The notes below the pieces were generated by a model. It saw only the letters and a program-made list of their open reading frames with translations. It did not search any database and was not told the origin of the DNA. The translations under genes and the position numbers were made by a program. DNA of 64,000 nt from Gibbula magus (lineage: Eukaryota; Mollusca; Gastropoda; Trochida; Trochidae), in contig OW388296.1 in assembly GCA_936450465.1 (NCBI GenBank), forward strand, positions 37,724,023 to 37,788,022, given 5' to 3'. Shown piece after piece: positions 31,790-43,414 of the stretch (positions are counted from its first letter, which is position 1; every line of letters begins with the position of its first letter).

Positions 31790-32264
31790 AGGCACAGCTT
31801 ATCTCCCCGTTGACTATCATTTGCAATGATATTTTACCAGTCCACAGTCATCAGTTTTGGAGACATTATTTATCCGTCATCTTTTTTTGCCAATTTTTGT
31901 TTGTGTCAGACTCTTGAATTTGTACCTGTCAAGCCCTTTTTGTCTACTAGTCATCAACTTTTCTGACCTTTGGTTTATCAGCAGCCCCGACTAAGTCGAG
32001 GCTGCTGTCAGTTTTTGCACCGCCACCGTGTTTTGTTTTGGCTATAACTTTTTTCCAATAGGGTTTCAAGAACTCATATACATAAGTTCCTCTATATACC
32101 CTGGGGAATGCTTTTGACATGTTTACATTCAATGTCAAAGGTCAAGGTCACGAGTTCTGAAAGCGCTAAAACATCCTTGTAAACACAGTAACTTGAAAAA
32201 TATTTGTGCTATCAGGTTGTTTTGTGGTGTATATCAAGTATGGAAAATGGCCGAGATTTGAAAA

Positions 32265-32297
<33 letters not shown>

Positions 32298-32450
32298 CGG
32301 GGGATGTGAGCTGTGCTCATTGACATGTTCACATTCCAAGTCAAAGGTCAAGGTCATGAGTTCTGATGTCACTACAAAAATCCTTGTAAAGGTGATAACT
32401 TAAAATTTTGTGCTATCAGGCTCTTATTTGGTATGTATCAACTATGGAGA
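31790..32450. repeat. Repeat family VI with AAAGGTCAAGGTCA motifs; G33 run
   Basis: Contains a strong hairpin near 31979-32007 (CAGCAGCC..GACT / AAGTCG.GGCTGCTG), two TCAAAGGTCAAGGTCA blocks (about 32135 and 32341) and an uninterrupted G33 run at 32265-32297. The G-run stands exactly where B has about 740 bp more sequence. Confidence 0.6.
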
Positions 32451-32796
32451 AAGACCAAGATTTGAAAAGGTTTCTGGTAAAAAGGTCACAGCAAGGTCAC
32501 AACTATGTAACCATTTTAACCCTTTGATCAAATTGATCTAATCAGTAATAGGTTTTAAGAACAAGACCTCAGTGATGATTCAACTTGTAAGTATTGATGA
32601 ACAACTTTTAGATATTTCCCCATTTTTGTGTGGCTGTGGATAAGTTTTGTGGCTGCTCTGCTTTTGCAGTGTCCTGCAAACGCTAATCTAGTATGATAAA
32701 CTAACTTTGACTATAAACCATGCGAAAGGGTTATCTACAGAGATAATAGCTCTATTTGTTTAGCTCTTCAATATAGACACTCAATCATGCAATTCC

Positions 32797-33410
32797 TGAT
32801 GAGCTACAGAGCCAAGGGCTGTATTTTCAGCTCATCAGGCCTGAAATGCTAGATGGGCGTATGGCATGCGCCGTTGTCTGGCGTCCGTCGTCCGTCGTCC
32901 GTCGTCCGTCGTCCGTCGTCCGTTTACTTTTCACATTTTCGACTTCTCCCCCAGAACTGCTACATCCCCAAAGGTGTAATTTGGTGTGTACCTGGCACCT
33001 AGGGTGTCAAAGTTTGTTCATCACGAATTCCAACGCCCACAAATATGGCCACCAGAGACGTTTAAAGTGACTTCTTCTCCAGAACAAATGACTCTAGAGA
33101 GCTGATATTGTATGTGCATACTCCTCGTCTAATGGGGATTCTAAATTGCAGATTTCGTGACTCCAACTTGGGTCACAGGGGTCACAACCTGAAAAACCTA
33201 TTTCCATCTTCTTCTCCAGTTTCAATAGGTCTAGAGAGCTGAAAAGTTGTGTGTAGACTCCTTGGCTAATGGGGATTCTAAATTGTAGATTCTGTGACCC
33301 CATGACCCCAAATGAGGTCACAGGGGTCATGATCTAAGAACCCATCTTTTGCTTGTAAACAATGTATTACTTAAATATTTAACCTTAGGTGGTAAATCAA
33401 TGGAATCCTG
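32797..33410. repeat. Repeat family IV (copy A)
   Basis: Begins with a fold-back CCTGATGAGCT...AGCTCATCAGG, then GGCCTGAAATGC, a run of GTCCGTC units (32880-32925), TTTTCGACTTCTCC..AGAACTGC and two modules containing GATTCTAAATTG.AGATT and GGTCACAGGGGTCA. Relatives: 48634-49250, 41028-41520, 43065-43350, 60608-61045 (minus) and about 61800-61895 (minus). Confidence 0.65.
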
Positions 33411-33587
33411 ATGAGCTAAGTAGGCCATTTAAATGTCTTAGTATGTCTTAAATGTACTTAGCTTTCAGTTAATTAATCCTTGAAAGATCGTAACTATTAG
33501 ATACATGTGTTTTATCTTTAACATTATGTGTCTTTTGGATACGCATACAGTTTTTTAAGTGACTAACTTTCATAATTTACATTTCAG

Positions 33588-33665
33588 GCAGGGACGCGGC
33601 TAGTAGCTGCTGAAGATCAAGTTCTGTTCAGATATTTATGTCAAGAATGAAAATAAATTTTGAAT
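33588..33665 (+). other. Copy-A last exon with polyadenylation signal
   Basis: Acceptor TTTCAG ends at 33587; the exon GCAGGGACGCGGCTAGTAGC... contains AATAAA-type signals near 33651-33665. It matches B 49392-49475. Confidence 0.45.
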
Positions 33666-34300
33666 AAAAAGTTTGTTTTTTTTAACTGCAGTCTCTTGCT
33701 GCTAAGAGGATTGGATGACTAAGTTCATAGCTCTGATTATAAAGTCGGTCATTGAATGTCATTCAGAGTATGACTATTTTCCACTAATTTATTACAATAA
33801 TATTACAATAAGCAATGGTGTTATTATGGTCTATGGGGGCGGGCTGCTATAACTTTGGGAGTTGGAGAATGTGGAAGAGGTATTGATGCTCCTGTAATTT
33901 TACTCGGGAACTTGCTTTGGAGTTTGCATGCTGAGATATATGTATACATATAGGGGTATGACACACACTTGCATCATTTACTTTTAGAGGTATGTGGTTG
34001 CTTTGCCCTGATTCCATGCATATGTAGGTGGTAGCAAGGAAGGTAACAACACTTTACGCAGGTCAATAATGTTATGACATGTGATGATGTTTAACCAGTG
34101 ATGTTAATACGATGCAGAACATTTGAATATAAAAGGCATTCTATACTGATGAGTAAATATACAGGAGTACATGTATGAATACTTCTGTCCTTATACATTC
34201 TGAGGAATAAATGTAATCATACACACATTTTACTCTGTATGTTTGACTTCTTTTTTAAAGTGTATGTACTTTATTTCATTTTAGCCATAATAATATAAGT
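33666..34300. other. Copy-A sequence without a recognised gene
   Basis: Downstream flank of the last exon, similar to B 49476-50090. Nothing coding seen. Confidence 0.4.
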
Positions 34301-34319
34301 GACGTACCTCTCCGAGTGT

Positions 34320-36070
34320 ATGTAATATTGACCACACAAACATCTACTGCTGAATGCTTGCGACACATTTTATATGCAAGTGTTAAATACCTCAGAGTGT
34401 ATCTGGTATTATATGCATATATCTGTGTTCTACCCCAGAGAGTTGATGGGATATCACATATGTGATATACCTCATTATGCGTGGAATGGGCAACACAGAG
34501 TCACTTGATTATACCTCTATATGTGTGTGACAGACGTGTGTGTACTACCTCTAAATGTATCTGGTATTATATGTATATATATGTGTGTTCTACCTCAGAA
34601 AGTTAGTGAGACACCATATGTGTGATGTACCTTCATTTTGCGTGGAACGAGAATATAGTGTAGTATAATAGAAGTATACCCAGTCACTTGATTATACCTA
34701 TCTAAGTGTTTGATAGACGTATGTGTACTACTTCTAAACGTATCTGGTATAATATGCATATATCTTTATAACATGGTTACATTTGGGATAACACTACCTT
34801 CAATAGTACAAATTCTTGTACTTTTGCGGGCCGAGTTCCATGCGAGATTCGAACCCGCTCCCTCAGAGTAGGGCAACTATCACCAGCATAGACTGTACCA
34901 ACAACTTACCACACGACCATTTCGCCTCGACATATATCTGTGTTCTACCCCAGGAAGTTAATGGGATATCATATGTGTGATATACCTCATTATGCTTGGA
35001 ATGAGCAACACATAGTGTGATGTACCTCATTTTGCGTGGAACGGGCAATACAGAGTCACTTGATTATACCTATCTAAGTGTTTGATAGACGTATGTGTAC
35101 TGCTTCTAAACGTATCTGGTGTTATATGCATATGTCTGTGTGTTCTACCCCAGACAGTTAGTGAGACACCACATGTGTGATGTACCTATTTTGCGTGGAA
35201 CGGGTAATACAGTCACTTGATTATACCTATCTAAGTGTTTGATAGACGTATGTGTACTGCTTCTAAATGTATCTGGTATTTTATGCATATAATTTTATTA
35301 TGTATGTGTGTTCTACCTCAGAAAGATAGGGATACACCATATATCTTTATAACATGGTTATATTTGGGATAAGTAAGACAACTATCGCCAGCATTGACTG
35401 TACCAACAGCTTACCACACGACCATTTCGCCTCGACATATATCTGTGTTCTACCCCAGGAAGTCGATGGGATATCACATCTGTTATCATTATGCGTGGAG
35501 TGGGCAACACATTCACTTGATTATACCTCTCTATGTGTTTGATAGACGTATGTGTACTACTTCTAAATGTATCTGGTATTATATGCATATGTGTCTGCGG
35601 GTTCTACCTCAGAAAGATAGTGATACACCATTGTGATGTACCTCATTTTGCGTGGAACGGGCAATACATAGTCACTTGATTATACCTATCTAAGTGTTTG
35701 ATATACGTGTGTGTACTACCTCAAAATTTATCAGTAATGATGCATATATCTGTGTGTTCTGCATTATATAGGTTTACTGGTACATATTCAACCTCAGAAA
35801 CTTGGTCAGATACTATCTGTGTGATATACCTCTGTCTGCGTATGACATTGGAAATACGTTATACCTCTGTTGTATGATAGACGTGTATGTACATGTACTA
35901 CCTCTTAATGAACCTCAGAAAGTTGTTGAGACACCATATATAGCTCTTTGTAAAGATGGCAATACAAAGTTAATTTTGTATAATTATCTATGCATTTATC
36001 TGTGTGCTCCGCATTATATATTTTATTGGTACAGGTTCAACCTCAACAAGAACTTAATCATCTATTAATT
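34320..36070. repeat. Degenerate satellite of about 160-180 bp units (copy A)
   Basis: GTTTGATAGACGTATGTGTACT(A/G)CTTCTAAA.GTATCTGGTATTATATGCATAT-type text (given here by its two halves, each under 20 bases in any one copy) recurs near 34535, 34708, 35080, 35238, 35530, 35700 and 35875. Each is followed by ACCTCAGAAAG and CATTTTGCGTGGAACGG. Two units carry a SINE. Copy B has the matching array at 50120-51780. Confidence 0.7.
34767..34930 (-). mobile_element. tRNA-derived SINE, family S2, minus strand (copy A)
   Basis: Read on the minus strand it starts TCGAGGCGAAATGGTCGTGT (box A ATGGTCGTGTGG), has box B GGTTCGAATCTCGCATGG and ends in a body GTACAAGAATTTGTACT..AAGGTAGTGTTATCCCAAAT. A deleted relative sits at 35343-35430; others lie at 50568-50721, 50972-51116 and 61316-61415. 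Confidence 0.75.
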
Positions 36071-36473
36071 TAAGAACTATCAAAAAAATAAGTGCTCGTG
36101 AATGAAAGAATTTCATTTAATCAGCAAGAAATTTCATTTCCCAAAATGAGTTGCATACAAATATTCCATACTAAGAATGTACTTCACAATGGTGAATGTG
36201 TACTATGCTCTTTTTTGGAAAATACCTCAAAGGTAGCACCCGAATATGCACTTCCTTATATGGAAGTACCTCATTAATATGCAAAACCTCAGAATATTGC
36301 TGATGTGTTTACGTCTTTATTTTCATTATTTGTCGAAAGTCAACATATGACATGATTTTGGTCATTGTGCAAATGAGTATTTTATTTACAATTTCCATAT
36401 AGCATGCTTATAAAGGGTAGACCTCATTACGTTGGTGTGGTAACATATACCTCACTTGTATATAAAAACGAGT

Positions 36474-36496
36474 ATGTGTGTGTGTGTGTGTGTGTG
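36474..36496. repeat. (GT)n microsatellite at the duplication edge
   Basis: The homology between copies A and B ends within this run; B has an equivalent run at about 52163-52193. Confidence 0.85.
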
Positions 36497-36719
36497 CGTT
36501 TGTAAACCTCTACTTTTCAGGTACATTATATGTTTACACACCAACCTAATGAGGTACACCAAACTACTGAGGTACATTTTATCATTACCTCAGAAGTTTT
36601 ACCTCACTTTCTACCTGCATTCAACGAGTGTTTCAAACACTCGAAATATCTCAATTACCTCGGTATAGCGGCCAAATACGTGTCTGTGTGTTTGGTGTGT
36701 GTGGTGCAAAAGTAGCACA

Positions 36720-36939
36720 CATGGGGCCATCGTACCGCACATCTAACTGCGCATACATGTATGGACGGTACCTAATTTGCATATGACGTTCCGTCTGCCT
36801 GGGCATGCGCATAGTATCAATACCGGAAGTGAAGTCTTGGCGCCTCATATCGTTACGAGAACTGCCGGGACTGCCGAACAAAGCCACATCAATGCATGAT
36901 CTTGACGGCTGCCATGATTTGGATCAACGATGATGAAAG
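36720..36939 (+). promoter_or_regulatory. Candidate TATA-less promoter and first exon
   Basis: A relatively CpG-containing island in AT-rich surroundings holds ATTTGCATATGACGT (octamer plus CRE-like), GGCATGCGCATAG (NRF1-like) and ACCGGAAGTGAAG (ETS). An ATG at 36896 opens a short frame that runs to the consensus donor GAAAG|GTAAGG at 36939/36940. Spliced to the exon at 39530 this frame would end after about 45 codons, so the transcript may be non-coding or translated from a downstream start. Confidence 0.4.
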
Positions 36940-37986
36940 GTAAGGTACAATTTAATTCAACCATGGTGTTTTACACTCTCACAATAAACTCTAAGTCAGA
37001 AGTAAAGTGTGAAAGGTCGCAGAGTTTGTTTTCAGTGTGTATAGTTCTTTATCGCTATTTTGAGGTAATATACCATCGTTTTCTAGTATGATTGGTATTG
37101 GGATATCAATTACTGTGGAATTTAGTCTTATTGACAAACATCTTTAGCACGATAACGTGATAGATTACACATATTCCCAATATGTGATGCGACACGATCA
37201 TTTATTTTATTATTTTGTCTATTTTAGTTCCATTATTCAAAGTTGCTAATTTGTACAATATGGAGGTGTCACTTGTTTTCGTGGTATTTCATTTTGTTTA
37301 AGGTGAAATAAGGACAGTACATCAAATGCTAAGATGATTTATTTTACTGCATTCCAATCACAGATGGTCATAATAGAAATGCATAAACTAAAGTTGTTAT
37401 ATGTTTTGTTTTTACATTCTAGCTGAATAATTTATCTTAGTACAGCCATGTAGGCTGAAGATATGCGAAGGGAAATCATACACAAAATTCAGTATAATTA
37501 ATAAATATAGTATCACGTAAACAATAATTTCATTTGCAAAGTTTGGACAATATAGCCTTGTTTGTAAAAAGTTTTAAAAAATGAAATAGCCTAAATAAGC
37601 CATAAATTATTAGCACAGAAAGAAATAACCCCTTTATGATAGCTATAGAGCACGTACATTTCTAACATATACTTATTTCTAGAGCAGAGAATGTGATGCA
37701 TCGCTTGTAGAGTTCAATAAAAACAATTTAAACTAATATCAACTTCAATTTGCATGTAATTCTACACCAGTCCTTTTATAAAAAGTGATTGTTTCTGGTT
37801 TCTGTCCGGCTCAAATGTTGTTTTCCGGATTTTAATAAGGGTAATGGGGAGGTAACTCTATTCCCATAACTTAGGAAAATATTGGACGGTGGTCAGGTAT
37901 GTCTCTGGTATCTGTCAAAATCAAGCAAGGGTGTATAAATTTTCGAACATTTGATCTTATATATTGTAGATTAGATTTGTCATTGC
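36940..37986. other. Presumed intron, nothing recognised
   Basis: AT-rich with no open frames of note; lies between the candidate first exon and a TTAA-flanked element. Confidence 0.35.
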
Positions 37987-37990
37987 TTAA

Positions 37991-38479
37991 AGGTGCATCC
38001 ATTGTGTTTCATAAAATTTTATTTGGTTTTAATACGTTCCAACACACCAAATGTGCTGTTTAAATACAAACAAATTCACTCAGCTTGCATATTCATCCCC
38101 AATCGCCAAATATATCATAATTACTAGTTTCCAATTAATATCGAGTAACATCATTATGCATGTGTAGAAACGGAAAGTGCACGTCCTATTTACATGCACG
38201 GTAGTTATATGACCTATTGAACATTATCAACCCAAATTTGGTATTTTGTCTGGTTTAAATAAGATTCCAAAATTACGTTTGACTCAGTGGCGCGCGCCAC
38301 ACGCGGTGCATTGTCCGGTTTTCGATCAGATATCGATACTTTTACCTTCATATCGTCAATATACTAAGTCGAGTGTCATCAAAATGGTAGTTTTCGGTAA
38401 CAGTTGGTACTTCTCGATAAAATAAGACCATTTATAACGTTTGGCATATTTGACCCCCAACAACACAATGGATGTACCT
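37991..38479. mobile_element. TTAA-flanked MITE
   Basis: The left end AGGTGCATCCATTGTGTTT and the reverse complement of the right end AGGTACATCCATTGTGTTG match at nearly all positions, and TTAA lies on both sides (37987-37990, 38480-38483). TTAA duplications are typical of piggyBac and Kolobok elements. The interior has no coding capacity. Confidence 0.65.
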
Positions 38480-38484
38480 TTAAA

Positions 38485-39529
38485 CTATAGGTATCAGCCG
38501 TTGACATGTTTGTATTAACCTATTGAACTGCTGAATACGACGATATCTGAACCATCATTTTAGATCTGTTGCTTGTTATGTTGGGGGAGGAGGGGGGAAA
38601 GAAGCAGGTCCAGGTGACGCAGTCAAACTTAGTTTGGAAAATATTTGTTCCTATTTGTTAAACAGCTTGCAGTTTGTATGTTATCAAATACATGAACACA
38701 AGTATATAAAAGACACATAAACATTAGGGTGACATTTTCAGAAAAAAAATAGAATTTATAAATATCAGTGCAGTAAAAATCATTGCAAAATGCACATACC
38801 TTAATTAGTGTAGGCACCTTTAAAAATATAATTGATTGATTGATTTTCATATCAAAATTGAAAAAATACAACAATTTAATTGTGTTATTTCAATTATTTT
38901 CAACAGATTAAAAAGTATAGTTTTAAAACATTTCCCCAGAATATTAAAGCATATGGTCAAAATTAAAACTGTAGCATTGCAATATAAATGTATTCAATAA
39001 AATAGGTATGAATGTGTAATATATAGAGTATTTGACATCTGGATATCACAGTTTGGCAAATGATTTAAAAACAGGTAATGTTAATTTTTGGTGTTTGACA
39101 ATGCCATTTTTTTTTGCACAAATACATATTTATGGTGAGGTATCAGAAAAGCAAAGCCTTGCTTGTTGACTAAGCCATATTCATTTTGAACAAGAATTTT
39201 TTTTTTTTTTAAATTGAATAAATACAGCATATTTACTTGATATTTAAATTATTTTGAACAGTTTATAAAATAAAAAAATATGTTATGCAAGCAGCAACAT
39301 TTCCCCAAAATGTTTAAGAGTTAAGTGTAAAATTGAAATGACCTTGAGTGATTTGTTTTCGGCCACTTAAGACATACATCAATAATGCGAATAAACTTGT
39401 GAAATGAATAAATACACTTCACTATTTTTGCATATGAACTTTATCTAACTTGAGATAACTTGTAGGTTAAAATGTTTTGATGACTTACTATATTGTCCCA
39501 TTTAGTGAGTGCTTCTGGAATTTTTACAG
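38485..39529. other. Presumed intron, nothing recognised
   Basis: Very AT-rich sequence with a poly-T/poly-A character. No gene or repeat that I can define. Confidence 0.35.
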
Positions 39530-39638
39530 TGAGTCAGCGAGCCAATGTCGGAATGGGATATCCCAAGCTATTGATGGAAGTTCCGTTGACCCCGAATATG
39601 TTCATTACACCAAGGCGTAGAAATTTTGTTGGCAGTCG
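39530..39638 (+). other. Candidate exon 2
   Basis: A good acceptor (TTTTTACAG|TG, 39529/39530) and donor (TCG|GTAAGAC, 39638/39639) bracket 109 bp. One frame is fully open (includes MGYPKLLMEVPLTPNM); the frame entered from the candidate first exon stops near 39620. Coding status is therefore unclear. Confidence 0.35.
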
Positions 39639-39959
39639 GTAAGACTTGTTCGAATTATTAAATTATTGACTTTTTCATAACATGCAAAATGTAGTTCAGA
39701 ATAGAAATCATATTAAGCATAAAAGAGAAGTTTGTGTGTCATTATACATCTAAAGGAAGTTTAACACAAAGCATGTTAGTCTGACGGCTAGCGACATCAC
39801 ATCGTTACAAATATCACGAAAAACTAACCACATGTGAGCTGTTTGAAAACTATTTTCTTGGTAATATATATATATGTATTCAATTAAATCTTTTGAAATC
39901 TATTACAAATACACCAGTGTCGCTTCATTATCCATTTTCTAGCATTGTTTACAAGGTAC

Positions 39960-40445
39960 ATCTATTGAAAATATTTTTCTAGTTCACTAGAAAATCTCTA
40001 GTGTATTGTGAAAAATTATATGTACCGGGTATGTCATTGCCAGTAAATCTGTACCGTATAATAGAAAATTTGAGAAAAAAAATTAACATTTGTACACAAT
40101 GTTGCAATATATTCAAATTGTTAGAGGATATTTGGGTTTTCTTGACTAATACCACGTTTATCTCATCGAGTGAGGTAGAAAGGTTATATTTTCACGAGTG
40201 GCTGCGCTACATCACGAGATGAGATAAATATGGCATTTGTCAAGAAAAGACAAATTTTCTATTTATTATATGACCAAATCTTTGCATATTCACCAAAATA
40301 GACTTGCATTTACGTTAGTGGGCTCCGGACTGAGCTTGTCGCCTCAGCAACAATGTGACGTCATGAACGTGTCATGACGTCGGAGCATTGTTTCATGACG
40401 TCAGGTCATTGTTATATCAGTCACTAGTGACTGATAACACGTATA
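39960..40445. mobile_element. MITE-like element: long hairpin plus CRE palindromes (copy 2)
   Basis: An imperfect fold-back spans 40137-40248 (outer TTTTCTTGAC / GTCAAGAAAA, then TTTATCTCATC.. / ..GATGAGATAAA). It is followed by TGACGTCA-type sites at 40356, 40375 and 40396, and by a perfect 22-bp palindrome at 40415-40436 centred on CTAG. This mirrors the element at 25594-26035. Confidence 0.5.
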
Positions 40446-41027
40446 TGCAATCATATAATAAAAAATTATAATGCTAATGCTAAATTGATCGTCTCATAAA
40501 TTTTCAGCACAACAGGCCTCAACCTTCCCATTCATAATACTGCCAGTCTAGTCACTGAGCACTATGCTTCTGACTGAGCCCTTGGCTTAGATAAGATGAG
40601 CCATCACAGCTGTGTGACACTGGTGCATGTTAGTCCTCTGTTAGAGAGTTAGTCTCCAGTTACCTAGGTTAGACGGGCTACATGTGGTTGGTTGTTTATC
40701 AGAGGAAAGGGGAGGGATGTTTGGGATAGATCACAGGAAATGGGTTAGAGGGTGGAGTGAGAAGATAATTTATTCTAAATCGCTTCAATGCATGTAATTT
40801 TGACTCATTTATATGTGATGAGTTCCTTCAAATTTTGTACCGTTTTGTATTATGATTTTGGGAGCATTTGTTCAAGATATTTGCATTAATAGTGATTTCA
40901 AACAACAATGTGACCGATTTATTTTATATTTAGTGTCAAGTCATGTTGGTCTCATGCAATCACATTAGACTGTTTTCATGGTCTTTGTTTTCAACTTAAT
41001 GCAAGGGTTTCACTCTATTTAAGCCCA

Positions 41028-41520
41028 TCAGGGCTGATGGGCTTATGGAATAGGTGTATGTGTGGGGTCTGACTTCTTCTCCACAACTGCTAGACCCCTA
41101 GACCTGAAATTTTGTGAGGGGGGTAATTTCAATCTTGTACCTAGCTTAAACTGTCTAGAGGATCAATGTTTGTTCATCTTGGTCTCATTTTCAACCTTAA
41201 TTTCACTCCAGGAACTAGTAGGGCAAACTGACTGAAGTTTTGCTCCCATTCATATATTATGAATGATAACATACTAATTATTATGTGTAAAAAAATAAAT
41301 TTCAGCAAATCAAAATATTGAACATAAAGACTTAAGTATTTTACTCGATTTTGATATAGGTATATGTAATTTCTTTCAGTTACCCTCAAAATAACGGTTT
41401 AAGTTGCGTATGTCAATTGGTGACCCTGTGACACATATATGGATCATGACCTAAAAAGTTATTCATCTTTTTCTCATGGGTCACAAGGGTCAGCGGCCTT
41501 CAACAATAAATGATGACGGT
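41028..41520. repeat. Diverged repeat family IV copy
   Basis: Opens with the hairpin AAGCCCATCAGGGCTGATGGGCTT, which is described by its GCCCATCAG / CTGATGGGC arms, then CTTCTTCTCCACAACTGCTA and GGTCACAAGGGTCA near its end. Confidence 0.5.
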
Positions 41521-41641
41521 ATATAAATGAAACCTAATTAATGTTCATGCACTTTGAGATTGTACACACATACATATAATTAAAATACTGATGTTACTAT
41601 GTGTATAGTTTTGCCCATTTATGAAAGCACATATTTTTCAG

Positions 41642-41784
41642 ACTCTGGACATGTTGGGTTCACAACTGAATCTGCAGTGATGGTCTTCCAGGTCTATGAA
41701 GGGCCTCGGAGAAAGTGGAAGCATCTTACTTGTTTAGTATTCCAGACAGGAGTGAAACATTTCACTCAGCAAAGGCAACCAGAG
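41642..41784 (+). other. Candidate exon 3
   Basis: Acceptor TTTTTCAG (41640-41641) and strong donor AGAG|GTAAGTG (41784/41785) bracket 143 bp. The frame SGHVGFTTESAVMVFQ.. is open for all 47 codons. Its start aligns with exons at 42461 and 45612 (a GATGCTGCAGTGA-like core), suggesting old exon duplication. Confidence 0.4.
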
Positions 41785-42097
41785 GTAAGTGAATAAAACA
41801 ATTAGGCTGCAATGCCTACATTTTGAGGTACCACACATACATAGATTATTTACAAACTTCAGAGATTGAAGCATCTTTAACACCTACAGATAAATGTTTT
41901 CAACCATTGTACATAGTGAGATAGATGTGTTAAAAAGTACTGGTGTATACATTGTGAGGTAGTACACATGTTGCTATTTTATACCACATACTGTGGTAGT
42001 TATCTTAGGGTAATGTGGAAACATTTTGTAGTGGTGTGTACATTGTGAGGTAGTACACACATGTATATTATTAACATACTGAGGTGAATATGTGTAC

Positions 42098-42415
42098 AGT
42101 TTTTTTTATCCCACCGGTATGTAATACTGTGGAATATATTCGCCCTGTCCGTCCGTCCGTAATCATTTCGTTTCCGGAGCAGAAGAGAACTGAAGTGGTG
42201 CCTTTTAATATTTTCAGATATATCTGAAATTTTTATTTTTCCATTTCCTTAGAGACATGTTTCATTTGGACTTTGTTCAGAGATAGGTCTGCTTCCGGAG
42301 CAGAACTCCAAAACCCTTCATCATATCTGAAACTCAGCATGTTTATTATTATCCTGAAGTAGTAGATATACAATTATCTGTCAAAGATGTGTTTTACAAA
42401 TTATGTGGGACCGGT
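42098..42415. repeat. Hairpin repeat family III, complete short copy
   Basis: The ends are inverted (TATCCCACCGGT at 42104 and ACCGGTGGGATA at about 42409). The left end also forms a hairpin TATCCCACCGG..TACTGTGGAATATA, followed by CTGTCCGTCCGTCCG and two TTCCGGAGCAGAA modules. Confidence 0.6.
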
Positions 42416-42460
42416 GGGATATGTCATCTTCAGATGACTATTGTTCAACTATTTTTTCAG

Positions 42461-42545
42461 ATGGTGGTCGAGTTCATTCCACAAATGATGCTGCAGTGAA
42501 TTGAACCATTCCTCAGAACAACCAACCCATCCTCAGCAACCAAAG
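42461..42545 (+). other. Candidate exon 4
   Basis: Acceptor ATTTTTTCAG ends at 42460; donor CAAAG|GTAAATT at 42545/42546. 85 bp, with a stop in every frame. Its first half resembles exons 3 and 6 and its donor flank that of exon 5. If transcribed it would be untranslated or terminate a frame. Confidence 0.35.
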
Positions 42546-43064
42546 GTAAATTGGAAAGTTTAAATTGTGATGCATACATTATAAACAATGAAGTATTATA
42601 CACACATATATGATTAACATACCAAGGTTACACATGACAAAGCCTCAGAGATCGATGTGTGTGTTTTGGCATACATGCACAGATAAATGTGGTCAAAGAG
42701 AGGACAGACGAAAAAATAATTTATTTTAGTATTCAAGTTTATTGTGTCTTTTATCCAAAAATTTGAGAAAATGCAGCTCATCAAACCATTTTAAAGGGAA
42801 TACTGCATTCATAATAATTCTGCTATGTTAACCAATTCTTACCATTAAACCATTATCAGTGTGTAAACTACACATTTCAATAACTTACAGAGATCTTTAG
42901 TTTATCTTTATTTGAAAATTGTTTGTTTGAACAGTGTAAGTCGAAACAAATTACTCTTATAAGAAAAATGGCAATTTTCTTATCAAAGTTTGGATATTCA
43001 ACAATATTGTTTACTTGCACAAACAGTTTAGATATTGCTAAAAATGTTACATGATATTGTAATA

Positions 43065-43350
43065 TTGTGTGTAGACTCTTTGGCCTAAATTGTAGGGCTC
43101 ACAGGCCATGAACTAAAAACCTAATTTCGTCTTTCGTAAAGAAAAGACTTGGAAGGCTGTAATATTGTGTACAGACTCTTTAGCCAATGGAAATTCTAAA
43201 TTGTAGATTTGGTGACCTATCACCCAATATAAGGGCCTCACGGGCCCTGACCTAAAAACCTATTTTCATCTTTTTCTCCAAAATGAAAAGACTTAGAACA
43301 ATAGTCAATGGATATTCTTAATTGAACTGTCAGATACCCATCAGATTGCT
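43065..43350. repeat. Diverged repeat family IV modules
   Basis: Two units containing TGTGTA.AGACTCTTTGGCC / TTAGCCAATGG and AATTGTAG, ending CTTTTTCTCC; these match modules at 33100-33340. Confidence 0.45.
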
Positions 43351-43414
43351 TCTCTCTCAGCCTTAGTTTGATCAGTGTTGCCAGTGTTTAGAGCCTGGCA
43401 GGGGCTATACATAA

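Larger units (their letters stand above)
26511..36496 (+). repeat. Segmental duplication, copy A
   Basis: Nearly collinear and highly similar to 44203-52195 in the same orientation. It begins ATAATTACGTGCAAGAGAGG in both. It ends in a (GT)n run in both, after which the flanks differ. Copy A carries private insertions (27084-29321, 29871-30744) and a private rearrangement (about 31117-31190). It lacks about 740 bp present in B at 46790-47530, where A has a G33 run. Confidence 0.9.

Noticed and set aside
32206..32403. Gly-rich and Pro-rich frames over the G33 run
   Set aside because: A homopolymer is open on both strands by nature; no start context or homology.
32799..32860. CTGATGAG followed later by GAAATG as a second hammerhead ribozyme
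   Set aside because: The CUGAUGA here belongs to the family IV fold-back; no stem II/GAAA arrangement with the needed spacing can be formed.
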